The notes under the pieces were generated by a model. It worked only from the letters and a program-made list of their open reading frames with translations, made no database searches and was not told where the DNA came from. A DNA stretch of 64,000 nt. It comes from Nocardioides sp. CER19. GTDB lineage: Bacteria; Actinomycetota; Actinomycetes; Propionibacteriales; Nocardioidaceae. The position numbers and the translations under genes are program-made. Positions 9,134 through 18,658 of this stretch are shown piece after piece (position 1 is the stretch's first letter; each line of letters starts with the position of its first letter). The DNA lies in assembly GCF_029846275.1 (NCBI RefSeq), contig NZ_JARVWS010000001.1:1426001-1490000 (forward strand), written 5' to 3'.

Positions 9134-9958
9134 TCAGGCGTCGATGAAGGCGAGCAGGTCGGCGTGAAGCCGGTCGCGGTCGGTGTCGGGCAGTGCGTGC
9201 CCGCTGCCTTCGTAGACCGTGAGGACGGCACCGCGCACGAGCTCCGCGGACCGCTTCCCGCCGACCTCGAAGGGCACGATCTGGTCGTCGTCGCCGTGGA
9301 CCACCAGGGTGGGTACGTCGACCTTCTCGAGGTCGGGCCGGAAGTCGGTGGCGGAGAATGCCGCGATGCACTCGTAGGCGGCCCGGTGGCCGCACGCCAT
9401 GCTCTGGAGCCAGAACGCGTCCCGGAAACCCTGCGCGACGTCGCCGCGGCGGTTGTGGCCGAAGAACGGCCCATCCGCGAGGTCGCGGTAGAGCTGTGAG
9501 CGGTTGGCCGTCTCGCCGGCCCGGATGGCGTCGAAGACGTCGACGGGCAGTCCGTCGGGGTTGTCGTCGGTCTGGAGCATCAGAGGCGGGACGGCACTGA
9601 CGAGGACCAGCTTGGCGACCCTCGCGGTGCCGTATCGGCCGACGTAGTGGACGATCTCGCCGCCACCGGTCGAGTGGCCGATGAGGGTCAGGTCGTTGAG
9701 GTCGAGCCTCTCGATGAGACAGGCCAGATCGTCGGCGTAGGTGTCCATCTCGTTGCCGTGCCAGGTCTGGGTGGAGCGTCCGTGACCCCGGCGGTCGTGG
9801 GCGATGACACGGTGGCCGCGTTCGGCCAGGAAGAGGGCGGTCGCCTCCCAGGCGTCGGCGTTGAGTGGCCAACCGTGACTCAAGATGACGGGCGTGCCCT
9901 CGGTCCCGAACTCCTTGTAGAAGATCTGTGCGCCGTCGTCGGCGGTGACGTGTGGCAT
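9134..9958 (-). CDS. Alpha/beta hydrolase, cofactor-free chloroperoxidase-like
   Basis: A 274-residue protein closely resembling the non-haem chloroperoxidase/arylesterase branch of alpha/beta hydrolases. It shows the start [20 protein letters not shown], the [14 protein letters not shown] segment, the nucleophile motif GHSTGGGE (~residues 96-103), the acid in [13 protein letters not shown] and the histidine in [12 protein letters not shown]. The triad is complete and length is standard. Members hydrolyse esters and can show perhydrolase activity. It heads a run of three minus-strand hydrolases (this gene, 8229-9068 and 7468-8244), just downstream of the large LuxR-type regulator. Co-regulation is plausible but not proven. 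Confidence 0.87.
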   Translation of the reverse strand: MPHVTADDGAQIFYKEFGTEGTPVILSHGWPLNADAWEATALFLAERGHRVIAHDRRGHGRSTQTWHGNEMDTYADDLACLIERLDLNDLTLIGHSTGGGEIVHYVGRYGTARVAKLVLVSAVPPLMLQTDDNPDGLPVDVFDAIRAGETANRSQLYRDLADGPFFGHNRRGDVAQGFRDAFWLQSMACGHRAAYECIAAFSATDFRPDLEKVDVPTLVVHGDDDQIVPFEVGGKRSAELVRGAVLTVYEGSGHALPDTDRDRLHADLLAFIDA

Positions 9959-10049
9959 GTCAGGCTCCCTTGGTCATTGAGGGGCAGTTGTTGCCTCGAA
10001 GCCTGAGATGGCCGGTGCTGGGTGCGGACCACGTGGATCTCGTAGTCGC

Positions 10050-12818
10050 TCACGTCTCCAGAAAGTCGAGGTGCTCGCTGAGCTGACGACGTGAGGAGAT
10101 GGCGAGCTTCTGGAACACCTTGCGCAGGTGGTAGTCGACGGTGTTGGGACTGATGAAGAGCTGTGCGCCGATCTCGGCGTTCGTGTGACCGTCGCTTGCC
10201 AGATGGGCGATGGTGAGCTCCTGCGGGGTCAGGTCGTGCCGCGGTGGGCGCTCGCCCGCGTCGCTGGTCATCCCGGTGGCGGTGAGCTCTGCGCGGACCC
10301 GGGGAAGGAACATGCTGGCGCCGGCCTGGTCGAGGGTCTCGGCCGCCAGGATGAGCTGCCGGCCGGCGTCGGCGCGTCGGCGCGTCCGTCGCAGCCACTC
10401 GCCGTAGACCAGGTGAGTCCGCCCGAGCTCGACTCGTGCCTCGGTCCCGTTCAGCAGCTCGATCGCTGACCGGAAGCACTCGGCGGCTTCGGGACCGGTG
10501 GAGGCGATTCCACGGGCCCGGGCGGCGACGCCTGCACACCAGTCGGACCCGTTGAGCCGGGCGCGGTCCTCGAGGTCGGCCAGGACGGGAAGCGCTGCTG
10601 CCGGGCGGTCACTGCGCACCGCAGCCTCGACGAAGTCGGGGAAGTAGGAGGGTCCGGTCTGCAGAAACGGGTCGAGCACCAGCGGGCGAAGCTTCTCGTA
10701 GGCGTCGTCGTAGCGGCCCTCGGCCAGGTCGCGTGTCGCCAGCGCCGCGACAGCGGCGCTCCACACGCCGCCGAAGCCGACGGCGGCGGCGCCCTCACCG
10801 ATCGCGTGGACGACCTCACGCGGATAGTCGCTCCACGCCATGACGGAGGCGTTGATGACGTTCTCCGCGTCATACCCCATGGTGCGGCGGACCTCCCGCA
10901 CGTTCTCCACGGCTTCAACGGACCGGCGCACGCTGCCACCCCACAGCTCGGCGATCGACTCGACCCACAGCAACGTGTCGAGGTCCTGCAGAGCACCGCC
11001 GGCTCGAGCCGCGTCTGTTGCCCGGGTCAACAGGTCACGTCTCCCAGCGCCGTCCCACAGGTACATGCCGAGCGCGCCGATCGCAGCACCCATGCCGACG
11101 AGATCGCGATCGGGCAGCTTGGCGAGCTCGTCGTAGGCCATGCGGACCAGCGGCACGCCCTGGGAGTACGGCAGCTGCACAAGAGCACCCATGCCTCGGA
11201 GGATGGTCGCGTACGGGCCGCTCCTCGCTTCCGCGCCTGCGGTCAGGTGCGCACCGAGCTCGGCGGTGGTGATGCCCTCGGCTCGGGTCTCAGCGGTCAT
11301 GAAGAGCTGGAAGGCACGCAGCAGCGCGTCCTGCTCACGGGCGGGCTCCCGGCCGCGGAACTGTTCAGCCGCCTGGACGAGGTCAGCGGTGCAGCGGGCC
11401 AGACGGCTCGCGTCGACAGTGAACAGCGCGATCGAAGTCTCCACGACCGCCACCCGTCCCCGGACGACCGGGTCAGTGATCGCGCGGTCGACGGCAGCCA
11501 GGTGGGACTGGGCGCTGTGGATGGCGCCCACGGCCAACGCCGCCTCGGCGGCTCCTACCAGGCGGCCGGCGCGTTGACGGCCGGGCAGGCTCAGCTCAGC
11601 AGCCCGGGCCAGGAGGCTCGAGCGCGAGGCCAAGCCACCGCGTGCGGCAGAGAGGTCGGCAGCCGCTTCGAGCCGGTCCGCGACTCCCGGGTCGGGGCCC
11701 ACGGTCGCGCGGGACGCGTGCCACGCCTCGAGCTGGACCAGACCGAGCAGCTCGGCCGCTCGAGCGAGCGCTCCGTGCACGCGGCGGCGTTGCGCCCCGG
11801 TGGCAGCGTTGTAGACCGCGGAGCGCGCCAGGGGATGATGGAACTGGACGGAGTCGATGAGATCGACGAGGCCGGCCAGCTCGGCCCGATCGGCGGTGTC
11901 GTCGCTGAGGTCGAGGAGGCGTGCGGCAGACCTGACCAGTCCGATGTTCCCGGTCGAGTCGGCGGCAGCCAGCAGCAGCCAGTTCTGGACGGGGTCGTCG
12001 GCGGCTCGAACCTTGTGCAGGTAGTGCGCCTCCAGACGCGGCCCCACGGGGAGGGGGTCGTCGGCCAGCGCGAGGTCTTCCAGCTGTCGCGTGGAGACCT
12101 CCTGAGCCAGGTCAATGAGTGCCAGCGGGTTGCCGTTCATGGCGTGGGCGACCTGGACGGCTGCGACGGGGTCGATCGGCTCGGACATCGACCGGGTCAG
12201 CAGCTTGACGGCGGCGTCCATCCGCAGGCCCGCGAGACGGAGCTCTCGGACGCCGTTGAGCCGGCTGCTGACGTCACTGCTGTCCCGCGCGGCGAACAGC
12301 ATGGCGACGGGCTCGACCTCGATCCTTCGCGCGACGAACGCGAGCGCGTCCAGGCTTTCCTGGTCCAGCAGGTGTGCGTCGTCGACGACGCACAGGACGG
12401 CTTCGGTCGTTGCTGCGGTCGTGAGCAGGCCGAGAATGCCCAACCCGACCAGGAATCGGTCCGGTGGGGGACCGTCGGCCACGCCTGCCGCGACCAGCAG
12501 CGCGTCCTGCTGCCGCCCGGGAAGTGCGGCCAGGTGGTCGCGCAACGGGATGCACAGCCGTTGCAGCGCGGCGTACGGCATCGTCGACTCCGACTCGAAG
12601 CCCGCCACGCGCAGCACCTGCATCGCTTCCGCGTTGCCGCTCGTCGCCTCCAACAGCGCCGTCTTGCCGATTCCGGGCTCACCCACCACGAGCACGGACC
12701 CGCCCTGGCCGTTGCGGGCGTGTCCCAGCAACAGACCGAGCTGCTGCTGCTCGCGCTCCCGGCCCACGAGCCCGGCTTCAGCGTCCGGTTCCTCGACTAC
12801 GTGGATCACGTGGTCCAT
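10050..12818 (-). CDS. LAL-type LuxR-family transcriptional regulator with AAA/NTPase domain
   Basis: A 922-residue regulator. The N-terminal STAND-like ATPase domain carries Walker A GEPGIGKT (~residues 47-54) and Walker B-like AVLCVVDDAHLLD (~140-152). A long helical, TPR-like middle region (~330-830) follows. The last ~65 residues form a LuxR helix-turn-helix (LTPQELTIAHLASDGHTNAEIG, then NTVDYHLRKVFQKL). This is the size and order of the LAL class, whose members act as inducer-dependent activators. GATGAGGAG precedes the ATG. It is divergent from a secreted alpha/beta hydrolase gene only 56 bases away and upstream of three more hydrolase genes, which are the natural candidates for its regulon (inference). 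Confidence 0.9.
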   Translation of the reverse strand: MDHVIHVVEEPDAEAGLVGREREQQQLGLLLGHARNGQGGSVLVVGEPGIGKTALLEATSGNAEAMQVLRVAGFESESTMPYAALQRLCIPLRDHLAALPGRQQDALLVAAGVADGPPPDRFLVGLGILGLLTTAATTEAVLCVVDDAHLLDQESLDALAFVARRIEVEPVAMLFAARDSSDVSSRLNGVRELRLAGLRMDAAVKLLTRSMSEPIDPVAAVQVAHAMNGNPLALIDLAQEVSTRQLEDLALADDPLPVGPRLEAHYLHKVRAADDPVQNWLLLAAADSTGNIGLVRSAARLLDLSDDTADRAELAGLVDLIDSVQFHHPLARSAVYNAATGAQRRRVHGALARAAELLGLVQLEAWHASRATVGPDPGVADRLEAAADLSAARGGLASRSSLLARAAELSLPGRQRAGRLVGAAEAALAVGAIHSAQSHLAAVDRAITDPVVRGRVAVVETSIALFTVDASRLARCTADLVQAAEQFRGREPAREQDALLRAFQLFMTAETRAEGITTAELGAHLTAGAEARSGPYATILRGMGALVQLPYSQGVPLVRMAYDELAKLPDRDLVGMGAAIGALGMYLWDGAGRRDLLTRATDAARAGGALQDLDTLLWVESIAELWGGSVRRSVEAVENVREVRRTMGYDAENVINASVMAWSDYPREVVHAIGEGAAAVGFGGVWSAAVAALATRDLAEGRYDDAYEKLRPLVLDPFLQTGPSYFPDFVEAAVRSDRPAAALPVLADLEDRARLNGSDWCAGVAARARGIASTGPEAAECFRSAIELLNGTEARVELGRTHLVYGEWLRRTRRRADAGRQLILAAETLDQAGASMFLPRVRAELTATGMTSDAGERPPRHDLTPQELTIAHLASDGHTNAEIGAQLFISPNTVDYHLRKVFQKLAISSRRQLSEHLDFLET

Positions 12819-12874
12819 GCGAGCTCCTCATCCGCACAGCATCGGGGACGTCCCGTCCCACCCAGGAGGAATCC

Positions 12875-13693
12875 ATGAAGAAGTTCCGACTCAACCGGGT
12901 CGCCGCGGCTCTCACCCTCACGGCCGCCGCCTCGTTCGCCGCTGTCCCAGCCCCGGCCCCAGCATCGGGCGGACACAACGCCCATCAGCCGGCCAAGCCG
13001 ACCATCGTCCTCGTGCATGGCGCCTTCGCCGACTCCAGCGGTTGGTCCGCGGTCGCCCGGCGCCTCACGGAGGCCGGCTACCCGGTCCTCGCGTTCTCGA
13101 ACCCGTTGCGCGGGCCGACCGCCGACGGCGAGTACCTGCGCCAGTTCCTGTCCACCATCGGTGGTGACGTCGTCCTCGTCGGCCACTCCTATGGCGGCGC
13201 CGTCATCACCAATGCCGCCACCGGCAACCCGCACGTCAAGAGCCTGGTCTACGTCGCGGCCTACGCACCGGCGGCCGGAGAGAGCGTCGAGGCGGCCAAC
13301 GACCTGGGCGGCGGACACACCGACGTCACCGACCACTTGATCGTTCGGCCCTACCCAGGTGCGCCGGCCGGAGACGCCGACGCGTCCATCGACCCGGCGT
13401 GGTTCCACCAGCTGTTCGCCCAGGACCTGCCGGAGAAGACCGCCACCTTCATGGCCACCTCCCAGCGCCCCGGAGCGCTCTCGGCCCTGGTCACCCCGTC
13501 CGGCGAACCTGCGTGGAAGAGGATTCCCAGCTGGTACCTCGTCGCCAAGCAGGATCGGATCATCCCACCCGAGGCGGAGCGTGCGATGGCGGAGCGTGCG
13601 GGGTCGACGACCGTGGTCATCGACAGCTCCCACGTCGCGATGATGAGCCACCCAGGCGTGGTGACCGACCTCATCCGGAAGGCCGCCGGCTGA
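12875..13693 (+). CDS. Secreted alpha/beta hydrolase
   Basis: A 272-residue protein with a clear signal peptide (MKKFRLNRVAAALTLTAAAS, cleavage around APAPASG, residues ~28-32). An alpha/beta hydrolase domain follows, with IVLVHGAFADSSGW for the oxyanion loop, nucleophile GHSYGG, the acid near WYLVAKQDRIIPPEA and the histidine in DSSHVAMMSHPG. This matches a family often labelled EstC-like or salicylate-esterase-like; export to the cell surface or medium is expected. The ATG at 12875 has AGGAGGA 5 bases upstream. It is divergent from the LAL regulator, with a GGGACGTCCC palindrome (12845-12854) in the shared promoter region. Confidence 0.87.
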   Translation: MKKFRLNRVAAALTLTAAASFAAVPAPAPASGGHNAHQPAKPTIVLVHGAFADSSGWSAVARRLTEAGYPVLAFSNPLRGPTADGEYLRQFLSTIGGDVVLVGHSYGGAVITNAATGNPHVKSLVYVAAYAPAAGESVEAANDLGGGHTDVTDHLIVRPYPGAPAGDADASIDPAWFHQLFAQDLPEKTATFMATSQRPGALSALVTPSGEPAWKRIPSWYLVAKQDRIIPPEAERAMAERAGSTTVVIDSSHVAMMSHPGVVTDLIRKAAG

Positions 13694-13742
13694 CCGTCCC
13701 ACCGGGATTGACCAGACTCCAGGTGGTCCGTCTCCATCGGGA

Positions 13743-13763
13743 GCGCCTCCATGCCGGAGGCGC
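13743..13763. terminator. Candidate terminator hairpin
   Basis: An 8-bp perfect stem GCGCCTCC / GGAGGCGC with a 5-base loop lies in the gap between the convergent secreted hydrolase gene and AraC gene. No T-tract follows, as is usual in high-GC actinobacteria. Confidence 0.45.
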
Positions 13764-13915
13764 GGGTGAAGGACTGGCATGGCTCTCCTCCTGCGGCATC
13801 GCGGCTTCGGGCGGTCCGAGAACGGCCAGGATCGCGAGCCAGGAGGAAGGGCAGTTGTCCCTGCGTGCACGAGCGCTGACCTGACCGTGCCGGGGACGGG
13901 CGCACGGTGGCGGCT

Positions 13916-14854
13916 TCAAGCCTGGGTGCGCTGCCACTCGCGGGGAGTCAGGCCGTACTTCGTGCGGAAGCGCCGGCTGAAGTGGGAGGGCGTCGCGAAG
14001 GCCCACTGGTGGGCGATGGCTGCGATGCTCTTGTGGCGCCCGACGGCGGATGCCAGGTCGCTGCGCGCCCCTTCGAGGCGCTGGTCGATGACCCACTGCT
14101 CCAGCTGCAGGCCCGCCTCGGCCATGACGCGGTAGAGCAGCCGGACCGAGATGTGGTGAGCGGACGCGATCGTCTCGGGAGTCAGGTCGGGGTCACGCAA
14201 GTGCTCGCGGACGAACACCTGGATCCGTGGCACCAGCGACTCATGGAGCGCCTCCCGTGCATGAACGCCGTCGCCTGCAGCTGAGCTGATCAGGGCGCGG
14301 GACAGCGCGATGGTCGCCGCGCCGAGATCCGGCGCCGCGGGGTCCTCGGCCAGGGTGGCGGCCGACGTCGTCAGCCGTTTCAGATGGCTGGCGTAGACCG
14401 CTTGCAGGGGGCTGCTGAGCAACGCCGCCCGTGCTCGGCGGATGAGCACAGGCGGCAGCGCCAGGGCGTCTGCCGGGGCCTTCAGGCACCACCCGTTCCT
14501 GCTGCTGTGGTTCCACGTCTTGTGCGGCTGGTTGAGCTCGACCATGTCGACGACGCCTGCCCGTTGCTCGATCGTGTGACCGAACTGCTCCCGGGTCGCC
14601 TGCGCCCGCGAGCCCAGCATCATCGCAATCGTCGGTGCTGTGTCGTCCCGCTCCCGAGTGACCTCGATGAACAGGCCCGAGCGCCGAAGGTGCACCAGCT
14701 GCACGTCGCCCAACTGGTAGACCCTCGTCGACATGAACGCCCGATCCGGATCCTGGAGCACGACCTTCGAGGCAAGCGCGATCTCGCGCAGGTGCGTGAC
14801 GATGGCATCGGCCCGCTCCCGTCGCGGAAGTGCGCTGGTGTCGAGCGCCTGCAT
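13916..14854 (-). CDS. AraC-family transcriptional regulator
   Basis: A 312-residue regulator. The N-terminal ~190 residues form a ligand- or dimer-type domain of the AraC-binding-like class (around QLGDVQLVHLRRSGLFIE and VVDMVELNQPHKTW). The C-terminal ~100 residues carry the two helix-turn-helix units (LTPETIASAHHISVRLLYRVM, then IAAIAHQWAFATPSHFSRRF and KYGLTPREWQR). GGAGGAG stands 6 bases before the ATG at 14854, which fixes the start inside a much longer open frame. It is divergent from the flavin reductase gene, 144 bases away, a typical arrangement for a regulator and its target. The effector is unknown. Confidence 0.88.
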   Translation of the reverse strand: MQALDTSALPRRERADAIVTHLREIALASKVVLQDPDRAFMSTRVYQLGDVQLVHLRRSGLFIEVTRERDDTAPTIAMMLGSRAQATREQFGHTIEQRAGVVDMVELNQPHKTWNHSSRNGWCLKAPADALALPPVLIRRARAALLSSPLQAVYASHLKRLTTSAATLAEDPAAPDLGAATIALSRALISSAAGDGVHAREALHESLVPRIQVFVREHLRDPDLTPETIASAHHISVRLLYRVMAEAGLQLEQWVIDQRLEGARSDLASAVGRHKSIAAIAHQWAFATPSHFSRRFRTKYGLTPREWQRTQA

Positions 14855-14998
14855 CAGATCTCCTCCCCGTGCCCCGAGACCGTGCCGACTCAAATGTGGA
14901 GCACATCGCCACGGCCGGCAAGGGCACCTCGCAGCCCTACGCTCTGCGACGTCCGAATTGCGCCAGACTCCCCGCCGGCGCGCACGCAGGCTGGACCC

Positions 14999-15616
14999 AT
15001 GCATCTCGACGTCCCGCTCAAGGTCCACTACTACGGCACACCCGTCGTCCTCGTCACGACGACGAACCCGGACGGCACCACGAACGTCGCCCCGATGTCG
15101 TCCGCCTGGTGGCTCGGCGACTGCGCGATGCTCGGCCTCGCCGGCTCGTCCCGGACGACGAAGAACATCCTCCGGACCGGAGCGTGCGTCCTGAACCTGG
15201 CACCCGCCGACCTGGTCGGCCAGGTCGACCGGCTGGCACTGCTGACGGGAGAACCGGTCCTCAGCGCGCACAAGCAGGAGACCGGCTACCGCTACGAGCC
15301 GCGGAAGTTCGAAGCCGCCGGCCTCACCCGGCAGGCCTCCGACCTCGTCGCCCCCGAGCGGGTCGCGGAGTGCCCGATCCAGCTGGAGTGCGAGCTCGTG
15401 ACCTCGCACGACTTCGGGACGGCCCAGGCGCTGCAGGTGCGCGTCCTGCGCTCTCACGTCGACGAGTCGATCCTGGTCCCGGGCACCGCGTACGTCGACC
15501 CGCACAAGTGGGACCCGCTCATCATGAAGTTCTGCGACTTCTTCGGTGACGCCCGCCCCCTCTCGGCGTCCCGGCTCGCCGAAGGGTGGGCGATGCCCGG
15601 GCGCGCGCCAGCGTGA
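14999..15616 (+). CDS. Flavin reductase family (DIM6/NTAB) protein
   Basis: A 205-residue FMN-binding protein of the flavin reductase-like split-barrel family. It has [24 protein letters not shown] (residues ~18-41), where the backbone binds FMN phosphate, then the SSRTTKNI segment and a C-terminal half ending in a Phe-rich tail. Members either supply reduced flavin to a monooxygenase or act on small substrates with tightly bound FMN. The start is the ATG at 14999; there is no strong ribosome site. It is divergent from the AraC regulator, its likely controller. Confidence 0.82.
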   Translation: MHLDVPLKVHYYGTPVVLVTTTNPDGTTNVAPMSSAWWLGDCAMLGLAGSSRTTKNILRTGACVLNLAPADLVGQVDRLALLTGEPVLSAHKQETGYRYEPRKFEAAGLTRQASDLVAPERVAECPIQLECELVTSHDFGTAQALQVRVLRSHVDESILVPGTAYVDPHKWDPLIMKFCDFFGDARPLSASRLAEGWAMPGRAPA

Positions 15617-15687
15617 TCGGGCTGCCGCCTTCGCCGCCGGCGGCTCGGAGTTTCCTGCCTCGTGCGTCGGTACGGAGTCGCACCGAT

Positions 15688-15839
15688 CCAGCGAGTCGTT
15701 CGGCGAGCAGACGCCGATGGGTCGCGCCGGCCAGCCTGCCGAGGCGGCGACCGCCTTCGTCGACCTCGCCTCTCGCGAGGCCCGCTCCGTCACCGGCGAG
15801 GTGCTGGCGGTCACGGGCGGGCAGCCGGTCACCGTCTGA
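15688..15839 (+). pseudogene. C-terminal remnant of a short-chain dehydrogenase gene
   Basis: Only the last ~50 codons of an SDR oxidoreductase survive. The frame reads [19 protein letters not shown], then [20 protein letters not shown] and [11 protein letters not shown] before TGA. This is the unmistakable tail of an SDR: the GRxGxPxE turn, the FLAS-type helix and the final TGEVLxVTGG. No Rossmann motif or YxxxK lies upstream, where the flavin reductase gene ends only ~70 bases earlier. A deletion therefore removed the first four fifths of the gene. No translation is expected. Confidence 0.78.
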
Positions 15840-15940
15840 GCGCGTCACCGTCCAGACGACCGTACGGGCGGCTCCCGGCTGCAGGGGATGGCCCGGTCGG
15901 GGTACCGGACCGGGCGGTCCCGACGTGGAGGGGGGCGAAC

Positions 15941-17308
15941 GTGCTGCCGCTGATCGCCCAACCGGCCGGTCTGCTGCCGGCCAGGGAGCAGATGGCCGTC
16001 TCGCTCGGCTGGCACATCGTCCTGGCCGCGTTCGGAGCCGCCTTTCCCGCGATGATCTTCGTGATGCACCTGCGCGGGCTGCGAGGGAACGAGACGTGTC
16101 TGCGCCTGGCACAGCGCTGGTCGAAGGTGGCCGCGGTGCTCTTCGCGATCGGTGCGGTCTCGGGCACCGTGCTCAGCTTCGAGATGGGCCTGCTGTGGCC
16201 GGGGCTGATGGGCCGCTTCGGCGACGTGCTCGGCCTGCCGTTCGCGTTCGAGGGACTGTCGTTCTTCACCGAGGCGATCTTCCTCGGCATCTACCTCTAC
16301 GGCTGGGACCGACTGCCTCGCTGGCTGCACCTCTGGGCGCTGGTGCCGATGATGGCCGCCGGGGTGTTCGGCACCTACTGCGTGGTGTCCGCCAACGCGT
16401 GGATGAACATGCCGAGCGGGTTCACGCTGACCGCCTCCGGCGAGGTGGTCGACGTGCACCCGTGGCGGGCCATGTTCAACGGTCGCGCCTTCCTGCAGTT
16501 CGCGCACATGTGGCTGGCGGCGTACATGCTCGTCGGCTTCGTCGTCGCGGCGGTCTACGCCACCGGCATGCTGCGGGGCCGCCTCGACGAGCATCATCGC
16601 CAGGGCCTGACGGTGCCCCTGGTGTTCGCGTCGGTGGCGGCCATCCTCCAGCCGGTCGTCGGACACGTCCTGGGTATGGCGCTCGGCGACATCCAACCCA
16701 CCAAGCTGGCGGCCTTCGAGCTCGCCACCACCACGGAGCAGCCGGCGCCACTGCGCATCGGCGGCCTGCTCATCGACGGCCAGGCTCGCGGCTATCTCGA
16801 GATTCCCCGATGGGGCTCGTTCATCGCCCGCGGCTCGTTCAACAAGCCGGTCCAGGGGTTGGACGCCTTTCCCGCCCAGGACCTCCCGCCGGTCAACGTC
16901 ACGCACATCGCGTTCCAGTCCATGGTCGGTATCGGGACGCTGCTGGCCCTCGCTGTGACCGTCTACTGGGTGCTCCGCTGGCGCGGTCACGACCTGATCC
17001 GCCGCCGCTGGGCTCTGCGGTGCCTCGTGGTCGCCGGACCGCTGGCCGTGCTGGCGCTCGAGTCGGGTTGGGTCGCGACGGAGGTGGGCCGGCAGCCGTG
17101 GACGGTCTTCGGGGTCCTGCGGACGGTCCAGGCGGCGGGCGACAACCCCGGTCTGTGGTGGATGTTCTCCGGTGTGCTCGTCGTCTACCTCGGGATGACC
17201 GTGGGCGCCCTGGTCGTGCTCCGCTCGATGGCACGCCGTTGGCGGGCCGGCGAGGAGGAGCTGCCGAGTCCCTACGGCCCCGCTCCGGAGAAGGCAGCGA
17301 CCCGATGA
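15941..17308 (+). CDS. cydA: Cytochrome bd oxidase subunit I
   Basis: A 455-residue membrane subunit of the bd-type terminal oxidase, which reduces oxygen with quinol and holds haems b558, b595 and d. Visible landmarks are the N-terminal haem-ligand His in MAVSLGWHIVLAAFG, the GRFGDVLGLPFAFEG helix, the Q-loop region around IPRWGSFIARGS and the strongly conserved GWVATEVGRQPW near the end. A GTG start is chosen because GGAGGGGG lies just upstream and the mature N-terminus follows. The gene overlaps cydB by four bases. No cydDC assembly transporter genes follow, so those must be elsewhere. Confidence 0.94.
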   Translation: MLPLIAQPAGLLPAREQMAVSLGWHIVLAAFGAAFPAMIFVMHLRGLRGNETCLRLAQRWSKVAAVLFAIGAVSGTVLSFEMGLLWPGLMGRFGDVLGLPFAFEGLSFFTEAIFLGIYLYGWDRLPRWLHLWALVPMMAAGVFGTYCVVSANAWMNMPSGFTLTASGEVVDVHPWRAMFNGRAFLQFAHMWLAAYMLVGFVVAAVYATGMLRGRLDEHHRQGLTVPLVFASVAAILQPVVGHVLGMALGDIQPTKLAAFELATTTEQPAPLRIGGLLIDGQARGYLEIPRWGSFIARGSFNKPVQGLDAFPAQDLPPVNVTHIAFQSMVGIGTLLALAVTVYWVLRWRGHDLIRRRWALRCLVVAGPLAVLALESGWVATEVGRQPWTVFGVLRTVQAAGDNPGLWWMFSGVLVVYLGMTVGALVVLRSMARRWRAGEEELPSPYGPAPEKAATR

Positions 17309-18315
17309 CGCTCGAGATCGCGGTCGCCGCCGCCCTCTTCGTCGGCGTGCTCGCCTACGCGCTCTTCGCCGGCGCCGACTTCGGCTCCGGCTTCTTCGAC
17401 CTCACCGCCGGAGGGCCCTCGCGCGGGGCGGAGATGCGCAGCCTCGTCGACCACAGCATCGGGCCGGTGTGGGAGGCCAACCACGTGTGGTTGATCTTCT
17501 GCCTGGTGACCTGGTGGACCGGCTTCCCGCGGTCCTTCGCCGCGATGACGACGACCCTGTTCATTCCGCTGGCGCTTGCGCTGGCCGGGATCGTGCTGCG
17601 GGGCGCGGCCTTCGCCTTCCGCAAGTACGCGCCCTCTCTGGGTCAGGCGCGGCTCTACGGCGCCGTCTTCGCCGGGTCGTCCCTCGTGACGCCGTTCTTC
17701 CTCGGCACCGTCGCCGGCGCGATCGCTTCCGGGCGGGTGCCTGCCGAGGGTTACGGCGACCGCTGGTCGTCCTGGCTCAACCCGGTGTCGCTCTTCGGTG
17801 GTGTCATCGCCGTCGGAACGTGTGCCTTCCTCGCTGGGACGTTCCTCTGTGCTGACGCCGAACGCACCGGCCACGGGGGGCTCATCGACACGCTGCGCCG
17901 GAGGACTCTCGGTGTCGGCGTCATCACCGGCCTCGTCGTCTTCGCCGCGCTCATCCCGATCCGGCAGGACGCGCCGACTCTCGCGCGAGGGCTGGAGCGT
18001 CAGGCGGCGCCGCTGATCGTGATCTCGGCCATCGCCGGTGTGACGACGTTGGGACTGCTCTGGCGACGGCGGTTCTCACCGGCGCGGATCACCGCCGTCG
18101 CCGCGGTCGCGACGGTGATCTCCGGGTGGGGCGTGGGCCAGTACCCGTGGCTGCTGGTCGATCAGGTACGTATCAACGACGCGGGCGGCGCCCGCTCCAC
18201 GCTCATCGGACTGATCATCGCCGTCGGTTGCGCGACCGTCGTGGTGCTGCCGCCGCTGGCCGGGCTGTACTGGTTCACCCAGTCCGAGCACCTCGACGAA
18301 GCCGATGCCCACTGA
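17305..18315 (+). CDS. cydB: Cytochrome bd oxidase subunit II
   Basis: A 336-residue membrane partner of CydA. Its start, ALFVGVLAYALFAGADFGSGFFDL, contains the GADFGxGxxDL motif typical of subunit II. Next comes HSIGPVWEANHVWLIF (the conserved GPVWEANHVWLI block), then about seven more membrane helices. The ATG overlaps the cydA stop (ATGA), so the two are translationally coupled. A high oxygen-affinity, nitric-oxide-tolerant respiratory branch is the expected role. Its 3' end faces the MerR-type gene 9 bases away. Confidence 0.94.
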   Translation: MTLEIAVAAALFVGVLAYALFAGADFGSGFFDLTAGGPSRGAEMRSLVDHSIGPVWEANHVWLIFCLVTWWTGFPRSFAAMTTTLFIPLALALAGIVLRGAAFAFRKYAPSLGQARLYGAVFAGSSLVTPFFLGTVAGAIASGRVPAEGYGDRWSSWLNPVSLFGGVIAVGTCAFLAGTFLCADAERTGHGGLIDTLRRRTLGVGVITGLVVFAALIPIRQDAPTLARGLERQAAPLIVISAIAGVTTLGLLWRRRFSPARITAVAAVATVISGWGVGQYPWLLVDQVRINDAGGARSTLIGLIIAVGCATVVVLPPLAGLYWFTQSEHLDEADAH

Positions 18316-18324
18316 CCTCGTCGG

Positions 18325-18594
18325 CTAGCGGCCGAGCTGTCGCTCGAGAGCCGCGACCCGGTCCTCGAGCACCAGCACGCGGGCGATGCCGGCCAGGTTG
18401 AGCCCGTCGGCGAGCAGCTCGCGGATCCGGCGGAGCCGGTCGATGTCGTCCTGGCTGTAGAGGCGACTGCCCCCGGGCGTGCGATCGGGCTGCAGGAGCC
18501 CCCGGCGCTCGTAGACGCGCAGGTTCTGGATCTCCATGGAGACCATCTCGGCAGCGACCGAGATGGCGAACACGCCGCGGCTCGTACTGGTCAC
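18325..18594 (-). CDS. MerR-superfamily heat-shock repressor-like protein (HspR type)
   Basis: An 89-residue MerR-family protein with the HspR pattern. FAISVAAEMVSMEIQNLRVYERRGLLQP is the winged helix-turn-helix, GGSRLYSQDDIDRLRRIREL is the wing and following helix, and ADGLNLAGIARVLVLEDRVA is the HspR-specific GLNLAGI block. The usual longer C-terminal tail is missing, so it is a short version. It is divergent from hsp20, with a clear promoter between them, which fits HspR control of heat-shock genes. No exact HAIR operator (CTTGAGT-N7-ACTCAAG) was found there, so its site would have to be divergent. Confidence 0.82.
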   Translation of the reverse strand: MTSTSRGVFAISVAAEMVSMEIQNLRVYERRGLLQPDRTPGGSRLYSQDDIDRLRRIRELLADGLNLAGIARVLVLEDRVAALERQLGR

Positions 18595-18629
18595 GCCGCT
18601 CCCTTCGCTGGTCCGACCGCCTGCCGGTC

Positions 18630-18658
18630 TTGATCTTTCCTCATACTCTGACTATAAG
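18630..18658 (+). promoter_or_regulatory. Sigma70-type promoter for hsp20
   Basis: TTGATC (18630-18635) and TATAAG (18653-18658) are separated by 17 bases, in a conspicuously AT-rich gap. CTATAA is repeated 11 bases further on (18664-18669), giving a second possible -10 or an operator half. The hsp20 ATG is 58 bases downstream of the -10. Confidence 0.65.
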
